Source: Gemmatimonadales bacterium
Lineage (GTDB): Bacteria; Gemmatimonadota; Gemmatimonadetes; Gemmatimonadales; GWC2-71-9
Direction of reading: 5' to 3'
NCBI GenBank assembly: GCA_025929805.1
Contig: JAICPP010000073.1
Coordinates: 1-13,363 of the forward strand
DNA length: 13,363 nt
Below are positions 6,574 through 13,363 of the stretch, in pieces. How positions within the stretch are numbered: position 1 is the stretch's first letter; every line of letters begins with the position of its first letter. The translations under genes were made by a program, and so were the position numbers. Below the pieces are notes generated by a model, which ran no database searches, was not told the DNA's origin, and saw nothing but the letters and a program-made list of their open reading frames with translations.

Positions 6574-7775
6574 ATGACCCCCAGCTCCCGGCCTATGGTG
6601 GCGAATTGTTCCAGGGCGAAGTCGATCTGCTCGAAGGTGTGGGTGGCCATCAGGCTGGTGCGAAGCCGGCACTGGGACGGCGGAACCGCGGGCGGCGCCA
6701 CCGGATTGGTGAAGACCCCGGCGTCGAAGAGACGGCGCCACATGAGAAAGGTCCGTTCCAGTGGTCCGATCAGCACCGGCACGATGGGCGTCTCGGTGGG
6801 GCCGATATCGAAACCAAGGTGCCGGAAACCATCCTGCAGTCTCCGGGTATTGGCCCACAGATGGTCCCGCCGCCAGGGCTCCCGCTGGAGCACTTCCAGG
6901 GCGGCGAGCACGCCGGCGGTGTTTGCCGGGGGTAGCGAGGCCGTAAAGATGAGCGGCCGGCTATTGTGCCGGAGATAATGGACCACACTCTCGGAAGCCG
7001 TCACGAACCCGCCGATCGATGCCAGGGATTTCGAGAAAGTTCCTGCGATGATGTCGACTTCGTCGGTCATTCCGAAGTGGGCGGCGGTCCCATCGCCGTT
7101 GGGCCCCAGCACGCCGAGAGCATGGGCGTCGTCCAGCGCCAGGGCCACGCCGTATCTCCGGGCAATCCGGGAGAGCCCCGGCACATCGGCGATGTTTCCT
7201 TCCATCGAGTACACGCCGTCGACCACGATCATGGCTCCTCGGCCGACTCCATTCCGCTCCAGCCGGCGCTCCAGGTTGGCCAGATCTCCATGGTTGAAGC
7301 GCTCGGTCTCACCATATGAGAGCTTGGCGCCGTCTACGATGGACGCATGATCGAGCTTATCCAGATAGACCACGTCGCCCCGGCCGACCAAACCCGAAAT
7401 GAGTCCGAGGTTGGCAGAGTAGCCGGTCGAGAACACCAGGCAGGCCTCCTTGCCCAGGAATTCCGCCAGCGCGCTTTCCAGCTGCTCGTGAAGGTCGAGG
7501 GTTCCGTTCAGGAACCGGCTGCCGGTGCATCCGGATCCGTAGCGGCTGAGGGCCCGGGACGCGGCCTCGAGGACCTTTGGGTGGTGGGTCAGCCCCAGGT
7601 AGTTGTTGGAGCCGAGCATGATCCGCTTCTGACCGTCAATAACGACGACGGTGTCCTCCGATTCGGAGATCGGATTGAAGTACGGATAGAGTCCAACTGC
7701 CTGCAACTCGCGCGCTTTGGTGAACTGCCTGCATTTCTCGAACAGCGCGACCTGCTGGAGCTCTTGAGTGTCCAC
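6570..7775 (-). CDS. spt: Alpha-oxoamine synthase, probable serine palmitoyltransferase
   Basis: This 401-residue soluble PLP enzyme condenses an amino acid with an acyl thioester; as a serine palmitoyltransferase it would make 3-ketosphinganine from serine and palmitoyl-CoA or acyl-ACP. Visible features are SNNYLGL near the N-terminus, His143 in LDHAS (stacks on PLP), D215 and H218 in LDDAHALG, and the Schiff-base Lys249 in GTFSKSLASIGGF. The SKS form of that motif is closer to serine palmitoyltransferase than to AONS or KBL, which usually have GK. First in the operon, it sets the pathway. GTG at 7775 is preferred because GAGGG lies 4-5 nt upstream; an ATG at 7817 has no ribosome-binding site and adds a Ser-rich stub. 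2-amino-3-ketobutyrate ligase or AONS activity is less likely given the neighbours. Confidence 0.85.
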   Translation of the reverse strand: MDTQELQQVALFEKCRQFTKARELQAVGLYPYFNPISESEDTVVVIDGQKRIMLGSNNYLGLTHHPKVLEAASRALSRYGSGCTGSRFLNGTLDLHEQLESALAEFLGKEACLVFSTGYSANLGLISGLVGRGDVVYLDKLDHASIVDGAKLSYGETERFNHGDLANLERRLERNGVGRGAMIVVDGVYSMEGNIADVPGLSRIARRYGVALALDDAHALGVLGPNGDGTAAHFGMTDEVDIIAGTFSKSLASIGGFVTASESVVHYLRHNSRPLIFTASLPPANTAGVLAALEVLQREPWRRDHLWANTRRLQDGFRHLGFDIGPTETPIVPVLIGPLERTFLMWRRLFDAGVFTNPVAPPAVPPSQCRLRTSLMATHTFEQIDFALEQFATIGRELGVI

Positions 7776-7811
7776 GTTCCCTCGGCAGGAAGAGGAGGTC
7801 GAGGATGACCA

Positions 7812-7847
7812 CATCACTATGTAGCTGAATGGCTCAAACTAGTGATG
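7812..7847. promoter_or_regulatory. 8-bp inverted repeat upstream of the sphingolipid operon
   Basis: CATCACTA (7812-7819) and TAGTGATG (7840-7847) form a perfect 8-bp inverted repeat with a 20-nt spacer. It lies 36 bp ahead of the GTG of the serine palmitoyltransferase-like gene, in the 200-bp gap shared with the divergent protease gene. It could be an operator or an mRNA leader hairpin. No clear sigma-70 promoter could be fixed for either gene. Confidence 0.35.
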
Positions 7848-7975
7848 CGGGGTGGAGGGCACAAGCCAGCATTTGCACGTCCCCGACCCGGCTTTGTACT
7901 CGCGCACTAACGGCGCCGTCTGGACCGAAAGGAACATACGATTAGTTTACCCGCGTCCTTTTCCCCAGGTGCAGA

Positions 7976-10210
7976 TTGCTGCTCGCTGTGTCCCGCTGTG
8001 TGACGGTAGCGTGCGCTCTTTGGCTGCTCGCTCCGCCCGCAGTCCAGGCCCAGTACCCCCGGGGCCGCAGGGGACACTTCGAGGTTCACGGCCTCGATTT
8101 CCGCCCCCAGGGGGCCTGGCGAAACCGGGTGGCGCGCATCCGCTCGGCTCGACGCGAGTTGCTTCGGGCCGGCGCGCTGGGACCGCTGAATATCTCGGGG
8201 GCCACTGCTGCTCCAGGCCTGCGGGTCGCGGGCCAGGTCATTATTCCAGTAGTTCCGATCGCTTTTCCCAACGCTCAGCCGCCGTACCCAGCCAGCCGCT
8301 ACGAGGAGCTGTTCTTCAGCTCACCGGGACCTGGCCAGCCCTACAGTCTGAAGACCTTCTACGAGGAGCTTTCCAACCACAATCTCACGGTGACCGGGCG
8401 GGTATTTCCCTGGGTGACTGCCGACTCGGTCGACGCCTACTACGAGGATGGGTGTAACGGCATTGGCGTGCTCGCGCCCTGCCCCCAGCGGACGGTCAGC
8501 CGATTCGGTCAACTGCTGCTCCGCGTGCTGGACCTGGTCTCCCAGGCAGAAGAACCGCAGACCGCCTGGAGCGAGTTCGACAACGATGGGCCCGATGGCC
8601 GACCCAATTCAGGCGACGATGACGGCTTTGTCGACTTCGTCACCTTTCTCCACTCCACTCGCGACGGGGCCTGCCCCAACTCGCCTCACATCTGGGCTCA
8701 CCGGTTTGTTATCCGAGCCTGGAACGGAGGTTCCCCCTACGTCACTCGGACCCCCTGGACCGGGCACCCGGGGCAATTTCTCAAGATTGATGACTACATC
8801 ATGCAGAGCGGGGTTGGAGGCACTACCGCCTGCGATGCCGGCTCCCTGATGCCCATCGGGACTGTGGCCCATGAGACTGGCCACGCCTTCGGATTACCCG
8901 ATCTGTACGACACCGACCTGAGCGATCCCGGCGCGACGCAGGGTATCGGAGAGTGGGGTCTTATGGGAAGCGGGAACTACGCCCGACCCTACAGCCCGGC
9001 GCGGTTCGAGGCCTGGTCCTTGTTCGAGCTGGGGTGGATCACCGTGGATACCCTGAGCTCAGGACGAGAAGTACGCTTGAGCCCTGTCGCGAGCTCCGAT
9101 ACGGCGCTGTATCTGGCCGTAGCCGGGACTGACGAGTTCTACCTGTTCGAGAATCGCCAAGCTGAGGAGAGTGATTCCGCACAGATGAACCCGGCATTTG
9201 GGGAACGGCAGAAATCGCCCGGCCTTCTGGTGTGGCACATCGATCAGGGGCAGATCGACGCCCACGGATTTGATGGAGACAACCGGGTGAACGCCGGGCC
9301 GGTTCACGGGGTTGCACTGGTCCAGGCCGATGGGCGGGATGATTTGAGGCAGCCAGGTGGCCGAAATCGTGGGGACAAGGGCGATGCATTCCCGGGTTCG
9401 ACCGGGAATGGCTCGCTCTGCCGGACCACGCAACCCGGGGCAAACGACAATCAGGCCCGCTTTGCCCGGTTCTGCCTCGAGGGAATTACCCAGGTGACGC
9501 CGGGTGGTAGTGTGGCGTTTCGGTATATCTCCTACCACTCGGTCTTCGCCGCAGATCACGAGGGAGCTCGAATCAGAGTAAATGGATCCCTGGTGAATCG
9601 ACTGGAACGGTTGTTCGACCCCGGAACCCGAATCGAGCTGTCCATCGATTCGAGCCAGGTTGATGGGTCCGCCCGCACTCAATTCAACTTCCTGGCCTGG
9701 AGTAATGGAGGCGCGCGGGTTCACAGCGTTGTCGCAGGGGAAGAGCCGGATACGATCCTGGCCCAGGTCGCGGTAGCCCATCGGCTACGCATGAACGTGC
9801 ACGGCGCGCCCCTCACTGCGATCACATCTGGGGTGATGGGCGACTTCAACACCGGAATGTATTTAGCAGAGGGTGCTCAGGTTGCCCTCAAGGCCGCACC
9901 CCAAACGGGTGCCGTGTTTGCTGGTTGGAGCGGGGACACAACCGCGTCGGCCGACACATTGACACTCCTGATGCACCGTCCCTTCGATCTCACGGCAAAC
10001 TACGTGGCGGTCCAGCTGGTCGAAATGCGCAGCGCGGCCGATGCGCTCTTTGGTGCCGTCAGCCTGTCTTCCGAGGAAGCGGCTTATCTGGACGCGGTGG
10101 GCAATCGCAACGGTGTCTATGATCTGGGTGATTTCCTGGCAGCCTCGGAGCGTTCCGCGAATTCCGCAGCAACGACGACAGTGCACCCATCGGCGCGAGC
10201 CTTCCGGTGA
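7976..10210 (+). CDS. Secreted M6-family metalloprotease with InlB-type repeats and dockerin-like tail
   Basis: This 744-residue secreted zinc protease starts with a signal peptide ending near AVQA-QYP. The M6 (immune inhibitor A-like) active site is HETGHAFGLPDLYD with His299, Glu300, His303 and Asp309, followed by GLMGSGNY with Met330 as the likely Met-turn. From about residue 540 there are two diverged beta repeats with conserved Trp at 575 and 651 (LAWSNGG, AGWSGD and LTANYV), as in bacterial InlB-type repeats. Residues 704-723 carry GNRNGVYDLGDF, similar to one dockerin calcium loop but with no acid at the first position. The TTG at 7976 is taken as start (AGGTG upstream); GTG at 7988 also leaves a full signal peptide. 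The stop overlaps the next gene as GTGA, implying coupled synthesis of protease and lipoprotein. The substrate is unknown. Confidence 0.85.
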   Translation: MLLAVSRCVTVACALWLLAPPAVQAQYPRGRRGHFEVHGLDFRPQGAWRNRVARIRSARRELLRAGALGPLNISGATAAPGLRVAGQVIIPVVPIAFPNAQPPYPASRYEELFFSSPGPGQPYSLKTFYEELSNHNLTVTGRVFPWVTADSVDAYYEDGCNGIGVLAPCPQRTVSRFGQLLLRVLDLVSQAEEPQTAWSEFDNDGPDGRPNSGDDDGFVDFVTFLHSTRDGACPNSPHIWAHRFVIRAWNGGSPYVTRTPWTGHPGQFLKIDDYIMQSGVGGTTACDAGSLMPIGTVAHETGHAFGLPDLYDTDLSDPGATQGIGEWGLMGSGNYARPYSPARFEAWSLFELGWITVDTLSSGREVRLSPVASSDTALYLAVAGTDEFYLFENRQAEESDSAQMNPAFGERQKSPGLLVWHIDQGQIDAHGFDGDNRVNAGPVHGVALVQADGRDDLRQPGGRNRGDKGDAFPGSTGNGSLCRTTQPGANDNQARFARFCLEGITQVTPGGSVAFRYISYHSVFAADHEGARIRVNGSLVNRLERLFDPGTRIELSIDSSQVDGSARTQFNFLAWSNGGARVHSVVAGEEPDTILAQVAVAHRLRMNVHGAPLTAITSGVMGDFNTGMYLAEGAQVALKAAPQTGAVFAGWSGDTTASADTLTLLMHRPFDLTANYVAVQLVEMRSAADALFGAVSLSSEEAAYLDAVGNRNGVYDLGDFLAASERSANSAATTTVHPSARAFR

Positions 10211-10593
10211 GCCAGGGCTCTCACCTGCTGCGCTGGGCTTTGGCGCTGAGCCTGGGTGGCTGTTCGGCGGAGCCCTCGGCGCCAACAGCCGCGGTCCTGA
10301 ATCTTCAGTTTACTACACCAGCCGACGATGACGGTGCTGTACTGCTCACGATTTCGGGGGGCCCCGTGGACTCGGTCGAAGCCCCCGGGTTTCTCCTGCA
10401 CTTGGACCGCCGCCAAGCCAATACGACCAGAGTAATTGTGCTGGGAGATATCGAGCCGGGAAGGCTCGCCCGAATCCACATACCGGACGAACGGCAGACC
10501 CCCCGATACACCGTAGAAATCAACCAGGTAGCCGCACGCGGTTCCTACGCTCAGAGGAGCCCTGCGGCATATGGGCTAACCCTCACGCCCTGA
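10207..10593 (+). CDS. Small lipoprotein of unrecognised family, partner of the protease
   Basis: The protein has 128 residues. The signal peptide ends in the lipobox LGGC, so Cys19 should be lipid-anchored. The mature part of about 110 residues is rich in beta-prone segments (VLLTISGGPVDSV, TRVIVLGDIEPGRLARIHIPD, YTVEINQVAARG) and looks like a single beta-sandwich domain. No catalytic motif is seen. The start is GTG, overlapping the protease stop by 4 bp, so the two proteins are probably made together. Because the protease ends in a dockerin-like motif, a cohesin-like tethering role on the cell surface is an attractive guess, but sequence similarity to cohesin is not demonstrable by eye. An inhibitor or chaperone of the protease is an alternative. 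Confidence 0.75.
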   Translation: MSQGSHLLRWALALSLGGCSAEPSAPTAAVLNLQFTTPADDDGAVLLTISGGPVDSVEAPGFLLHLDRRQANTTRVIVLGDIEPGRLARIHIPDERQTPRYTVEINQVAARGSYAQRSPAAYGLTLTP

Positions 10594-10638
10594 ATCGCAT
10601 CGCTTGACTTGATGAACCCGGGAGTCGAGGTTCCCCCT

Positions 10639-11124
10639 ATGAAGGCCCGTCGAAACTTTTTCCGTTCCCTGGCTGCTGCAGCGGCAGGCCTGCTGGTATC
10701 CCGCACGGAACGATTGCTTGCGGCTACCTCCCTGGCCACTGAGGTCGAAGACCCCCAAGTCCCCAACCAGAAGATCGCCCAAATTCTGAAGGAGCTTTTC
10801 GGAAACCGGCCGATCCGCAAAGGTCATGTTGCTCTGGATATGCCCCTCGTGGCGGAGGATGGACGAGTGGTCCCGGTCTTCATCGAGAGCGATCTGCCCA
10901 TGGGGCCTGAGCAGTATGTGAAGGGGGTGCACCTCATCGTGGATCACAACCCCGATCCGCACCTGGCCGCTTTCCATCTCACTCCAGCACTGGGAGCGGT
11001 TTCGATCTCCACCCGTATCAAGATGAAGCGAACCACGTGGGTTCGGGCCATCGTGGAGACCAGCACGGGCGAGGTGTGGGCGGACTACGCCCGAGTGGCC
11101 GTTACTCTCAATGGATGTGGATGA
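10639..11124 (+). CDS. soxY: SoxY, thiosulfate-oxidation sulfur carrier subunit
   Basis: This 161-residue protein carries covalently bound sulfur intermediates in the periplasmic Sox pathway. The N-terminus has a Tat signal, ARRNFFR, followed by an Ala-rich hydrophobic stretch, as SoxY is exported folded. The body contains VDHNPDPHLAAFHLTP and ISTRIKM, typical of the family. The carrier cysteine is Cys160 in the C-terminal NGCG; the usual ending is GGCGG, so this arm is one Gly short and has Asn in place of Gly. ATG 10639 is chosen for the GAGG 8 nt upstream and the Tat motif; a TTG at 10609 or ATG at 10612 would extend it. It lies 45 bp after the lipoprotein gene and overlaps soxZ as ATGA. 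Confidence 0.9.
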   Translation: MKARRNFFRSLAAAAAGLLVSRTERLLAATSLATEVEDPQVPNQKIAQILKELFGNRPIRKGHVALDMPLVAEDGRVVPVFIESDLPMGPEQYVKGVHLIVDHNPDPHLAAFHLTPALGAVSISTRIKMKRTTWVRAIVETSTGEVWADYARVAVTLNGCG

Positions 11125-11462
11125 TGACCAGTGACATTGGCGATGCCAGAATCCGGATCCCCGATCAGATCAAACGCGGCGAGCTGATCACAGTCAACGC
11201 CATCATTTCGCATCCAATGGATACCGGGTTCTTTCGGACCGCGGAGGGAGATCCCATCCCGGCCTATTTCATCAAGGACGTGGTGGTCACTTACGGGAAC
11301 CAGGAGGTAGCCCGATTCGAATGGACCTCCGGCGTCAGTCGTGATCCGGTGGTGAGCTTCACCTTGAAGGTCGACAAGGAGGCGCCGCTCACCATGGTGT
11401 GGACCGACAATAAAGGCGCCGTTTTCAAGCAGTCCATCAACGTCGCCTTCGTGTCCGCCTGA
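11121..11462 (+). CDS. soxZ: SoxZ, partner of SoxY
   Basis: This 113-residue protein has no signal peptide, as expected: SoxZ is exported bound to SoxY through the Tat route. It contains ARIRIPDQIKRGELITVNAI near the N-terminus, SHPMDTGFFRT and a C-terminal immunoglobulin-like beta domain (APLTMVWTDNKG), all characteristic of SoxZ. The heterodimer with SoxY is the sulfur carrier on which SoxXA, SoxB and SoxCD act in complete pathways; none of those genes is in the window. The start at 11121 overlaps the soxY stop as ATGA; the next codon, at 11124, is also ATG. The stop is shared with the next gene in a CTGA overlap. Confidence 0.92.
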   Translation: MMTSDIGDARIRIPDQIKRGELITVNAIISHPMDTGFFRTAEGDPIPAYFIKDVVVTYGNQEVARFEWTSGVSRDPVVSFTLKVDKEAPLTMVWTDNKGAVFKQSINVAFVSA

Positions 11463-12406
11463 CCCTTCGTATCGCCGCCATCCTGCTCATTGCGGGGCTC
11501 CTGGTGAGCTTCGCTGCTTCTCCCCAACCCGAGCCTGTCCTTCGGCGTCTCGCACCTGGGGTGTACGCTGCACTGGGCGACACGGGGCGCGGCTCCGAAG
11601 GCAGGCCCAACGCGGGTTTCGTGGTTACCAGCGTTGGGGTCGTCGTCATCGACGCACTCGCGAGCCCCCAACAGGGAAGGGCCCTGGTCCGGGCAATCCG
11701 CCGAGTGACCGATCAGCCGATCACATGGCTGGTCCTGACCCACCATCATCCGGACCATCATTTTGGCGCTGTGGTTTTCCGGCGGCTTGGTGCCAAGGTA
11801 CTTGCCCACCCCGACCGCCGCGTGCTTGCCTCCGAGGCCGGCGAGGACGCGTTGATTGCCGACTGGGTGCGAGTGGTGGGCCTCGACGCCATGCGCGGCT
11901 TTGAGTTTGCCAACAAGCCTGACGTTCCTGTGCGCAGCACGGACACTCTCCACCTGGGAGAACACGAGCTCGTGATCGCCCACCCCGGGGCCGCGCACTC
12001 GGCAGGAGACCTGCTGGTCTGGCTGCCAAAGGAGCGAGTTCTGTTCGCCGGGGATATCCTCATCGAGGATGGCGTCACCATGATCGTTGACGGTAGCTCT
12101 GGTGAGCTGCTCGAGGCGCTCGCGGACATAGAGCGGTTGCGGCCCAGCACCCTGGTCCCAGGCCATGGGGCTATTCCCCGCCAGCCACTTGAGCTGGTGG
12201 CGCAGACTCGTTCCTATGTCATGGGCCTTCGCGGCGAAATGAGGGCGGCGATCGAGCGCGGGATGCCCATGGGGCGGGCACTCCGCGGACTGCCTCCGGC
12301 AGACCAGACTCGGCCGGTATCCTTGAACTCGAGACGCCGCCGCAACGCCGTGCGGGTGTATCTGGAGGAAGAGAGGATCTACATGGGGTTGGACTCCGCC
12401 CAATGA
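11459..12406 (+). CDS. Secreted metallo-beta-lactamase-fold hydrolase, SoxH-like
   Basis: This 315-residue MBL-fold protein has the full zinc site: His95, His97, Asp99 and His100 in THHHPDHH, His180 in GAAHSAGD, Asp199 in FAGD and His236 in PGHG. SoxH-type MBL proteins accompany sox genes; their exact reaction is poorly known. The first ATG/GTG/TTG in frame is GTG 11504, which would cut a signal peptide in half. The frame upstream encodes TLRIAAILLIAGLLVS, a proper signal sequence, beginning at CTG 11459-11461, which overlaps the soxZ TGA as CTGA. That fits the ATGA junctions on both sides, so CTG is my chosen start although it has no visible ribosome-binding site. The C-terminus ends in a basic stretch and overlaps the rhodanese gene as ATGA. 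Confidence 0.8.
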   Translation: MTLRIAAILLIAGLLVSFAASPQPEPVLRRLAPGVYAALGDTGRGSEGRPNAGFVVTSVGVVVIDALASPQQGRALVRAIRRVTDQPITWLVLTHHHPDHHFGAVVFRRLGAKVLAHPDRRVLASEAGEDALIADWVRVVGLDAMRGFEFANKPDVPVRSTDTLHLGEHELVIAHPGAAHSAGDLLVWLPKERVLFAGDILIEDGVTMIVDGSSGELLEALADIERLRPSTLVPGHGAIPRQPLELVAQTRSYVMGLRGEMRAAIERGMPMGRALRGLPPADQTRPVSLNSRRRRNAVRVYLEEERIYMGLDSAQ

Positions 12407-13363
12407 AAGGAAGCAGGGCAGTGCTCCTGCTGCTCGGCTTCGCACTCTCGTGTGGACCGGCCCACCACCGGCAGACCGGTGGTTCACCCGAGGTGAGTTC
12501 GGGCGCGAGGCTTCCGCAGCTGGTGTCTACTGATGAGCTTGCCCGTTGGCAGAAGGATCGTGCGTTCGGCCTCGTCGACGTGAGGGCCGACGTCGCTGCC
12601 TACTTGAAGGGTCATCTTCCCGGAGCGGTGTATCTCAATCCCGAAACCGTCCGCGCCAGCGAAGGTGGAATACCCGCACAGCTGCTGAGTGGACGATCCT
12701 ATAGCGAGTTGTTCTCCCGCCTCGGGCTGAGCCTCGATCAGCCCGTCGTCATCTACAGCGCCGGAGAGACCCGGAACATCGACGCCACTTTCCTGGCATG
12801 GCTGCTCGCTGGATTTGGGCATTCGCGGGTGCATGTACTGAACGGCGGCTACTTCAAGTGGCAGTTGGAGCAGCGCCCGATCGCTCGGCAGTATCCACGG
12901 GTGCGTCAGGTGGACTTCCCGGACTCATTCCAACCAGAACGCGCATCATTGGATGAAGTCCGGCAGGCCGTTACGGACGGCACTGCCATTCTGGTCGATG
13001 CCAGACCTCCCGAACAGTACGCCGGCCAAGCCGGCTCTCAGATGCGCCGGGGCCACATTCCCGGAGCGATCAACCATTATTGGCAGGATGACCTGATGCA
13101 GGAAGGCTTCGGCCGGGTCTGGAAGCCCGCGTCCGAGCTGCGGAGATCCTATGCAAGCCAGGGAATTACCCCCGACCGTAACATCATCGCGTACTGCAAC
13201 AGCGCCAGCGAGGCCAGCCACGTCCACTTTACCCTTCGCTACCTGTTAGGTTATCCCCGGGTGCGGATCTATGTTGGCTCATGGACGGAATGGGCGGAGC
13301 GGGTTGAGCTCCCGGTAGAAACGGGCAACGGTGTGCAGGTTCAGGAAAACGTAAGCGGTAAGC
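12403..13363 (+). CDS. Two-domain rhodanese (thiosulfate sulfurtransferase-like), 3' end off the window
   Basis: The first 320 residues are present and no stop is reached. A hydrophobic signal ends near FALSC (Cys17), perhaps a weak lipobox, so it is exported or anchored. Two rhodanese domains follow. The first (about 40-165) has VVIYSAGE at 115-122 with no cysteine, so it should be inactive, as in typical tandem rhodaneses. The second (about 185-305) has DARPPEQY, GHIPGAINHYW and the active loop at IAYCNSASEASH with Cys265. It should transfer sulfane sulfur, and fits a role loading or unloading SoxYZ or handling thiosulfate. The start ATG overlaps the upstream stop as ATGA. The last codons visible read VSGK within a repeat-like sequence, so the true end is probably close. 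Confidence 0.85.
   Translation, partial: MKGSRAVLLLLGFALSCGPAHHRQTGGSPEVSSGARLPQLVSTDELARWQKDRAFGLVDVRADVAAYLKGHLPGAVYLNPETVRASEGGIPAQLLSGRSYSELFSRLGLSLDQPVVIYSAGETRNIDATFLAWLLAGFGHSRVHVLNGGYFKWQLEQRPIARQYPRVRQVDFPDSFQPERASLDEVRQAVTDGTAILVDARPPEQYAGQAGSQMRRGHIPGAINHYWQDDLMQEGFGRVWKPASELRRSYASQGITPDRNIIAYCNSASEASHVHFTLRYLLGYPRVRIYVGSWTEWAERVELPVETGNGVQVQENVSGK
13351..13363 (+). repeat. Heptamer repeat copy at the window edge (GTAAGCG GTAAGC)
   Basis: GTAAGCGGTA at 13351-13360 is identical to 3516-3525, and the next bases continue the heptamer pattern until the window ends. It is in frame within the rhodanese gene, encoding VSGK. The element probably extends beyond the window. Confidence 0.4.

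Noticed and set aside
6574..6858. 95-residue N-terminal extension of the ceramide synthase-like protein
   Set aside because: It is read through the end of the upstream gene, is His/Arg/Pro-rich and lies before the conserved family start.
11291..12487. Open frame of 398 codons on the minus strand opposite soxZ and the MBL gene
   Set aside because: Long frames antisense to GC-rich genes are common; it shows no domain, while the sense strand has full zinc and SoxZ motifs.

Overview
This is a 13.4 kb high-GC bacterial chromosomal window, gene-dense, with no RNA genes, phage, IS or CRISPR. The gene mix fits a Gram-negative-type, sulfur-active, aerobic lineage: an NrfD/ActC-like membrane subunit, an ECF sigma/anti-sigma pair, a cupredoxin lipoprotein, a sphingolipid operon, an M6 protease with a dockerin-like tail, and SoxYZ. 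The combination reminds me of Gemmatimonadota, but that placement is an inference from gene content and cannot be proven here.

Left part (1-3600). The window opens inside the 3' end of a plus-strand polytopic membrane protein. A minus-strand ECF sigma factor follows with its overlapping zinc-finger anti-sigma factor. Next to them is a minus-strand protein with 14 cysteines and no firm family. Divergent from it is a plus-strand plastocyanin-like lipoprotein that ends in a clear intrinsic terminator.

Centre (3597-7775, all minus strand). This is a tightly overlapping four-gene operon. Its order, serine palmitoyltransferase-like, bacterial ceramide synthase-like, NAD-dependent epimerase/reductase-like, Aur1/PAP2-like, follows the proposed bacterial ceramide pathway: condensation, N-acylation, 3-keto reduction, then a possible headgroup transfer. 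I consider this the main functional system of the window.

Right part (7976-13363, all plus strand). A secreted M6-family metalloprotease ends in InlB-type repeats and a dockerin-like motif. It overlaps by GTGA a small lipoprotein of unrecognised family. After a 45-bp gap comes a sulfur-oxidation module of SoxY (Tat-exported), SoxZ, a SoxH-like metallo-beta-lactamase-fold hydrolase and a two-domain rhodanese that runs off the window. Each junction in this module is a 4-bp stop/start overlap.

Two cross-cutting signals stand out. First, two genes (the ceramide synthase-like gene and the metallo-hydrolase gene) lack a usable ATG/GTG/TTG start but have a CTG placed as CTGA over the upstream stop, exactly where neighbouring genes have ATGA or GTGA. 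Second, degenerate heptamer tandem repeats sit at gene 3' ends. One repeat cluster encodes the last residues of the PAP2-like protein, and the same words recur in the same frame at the window's right edge.
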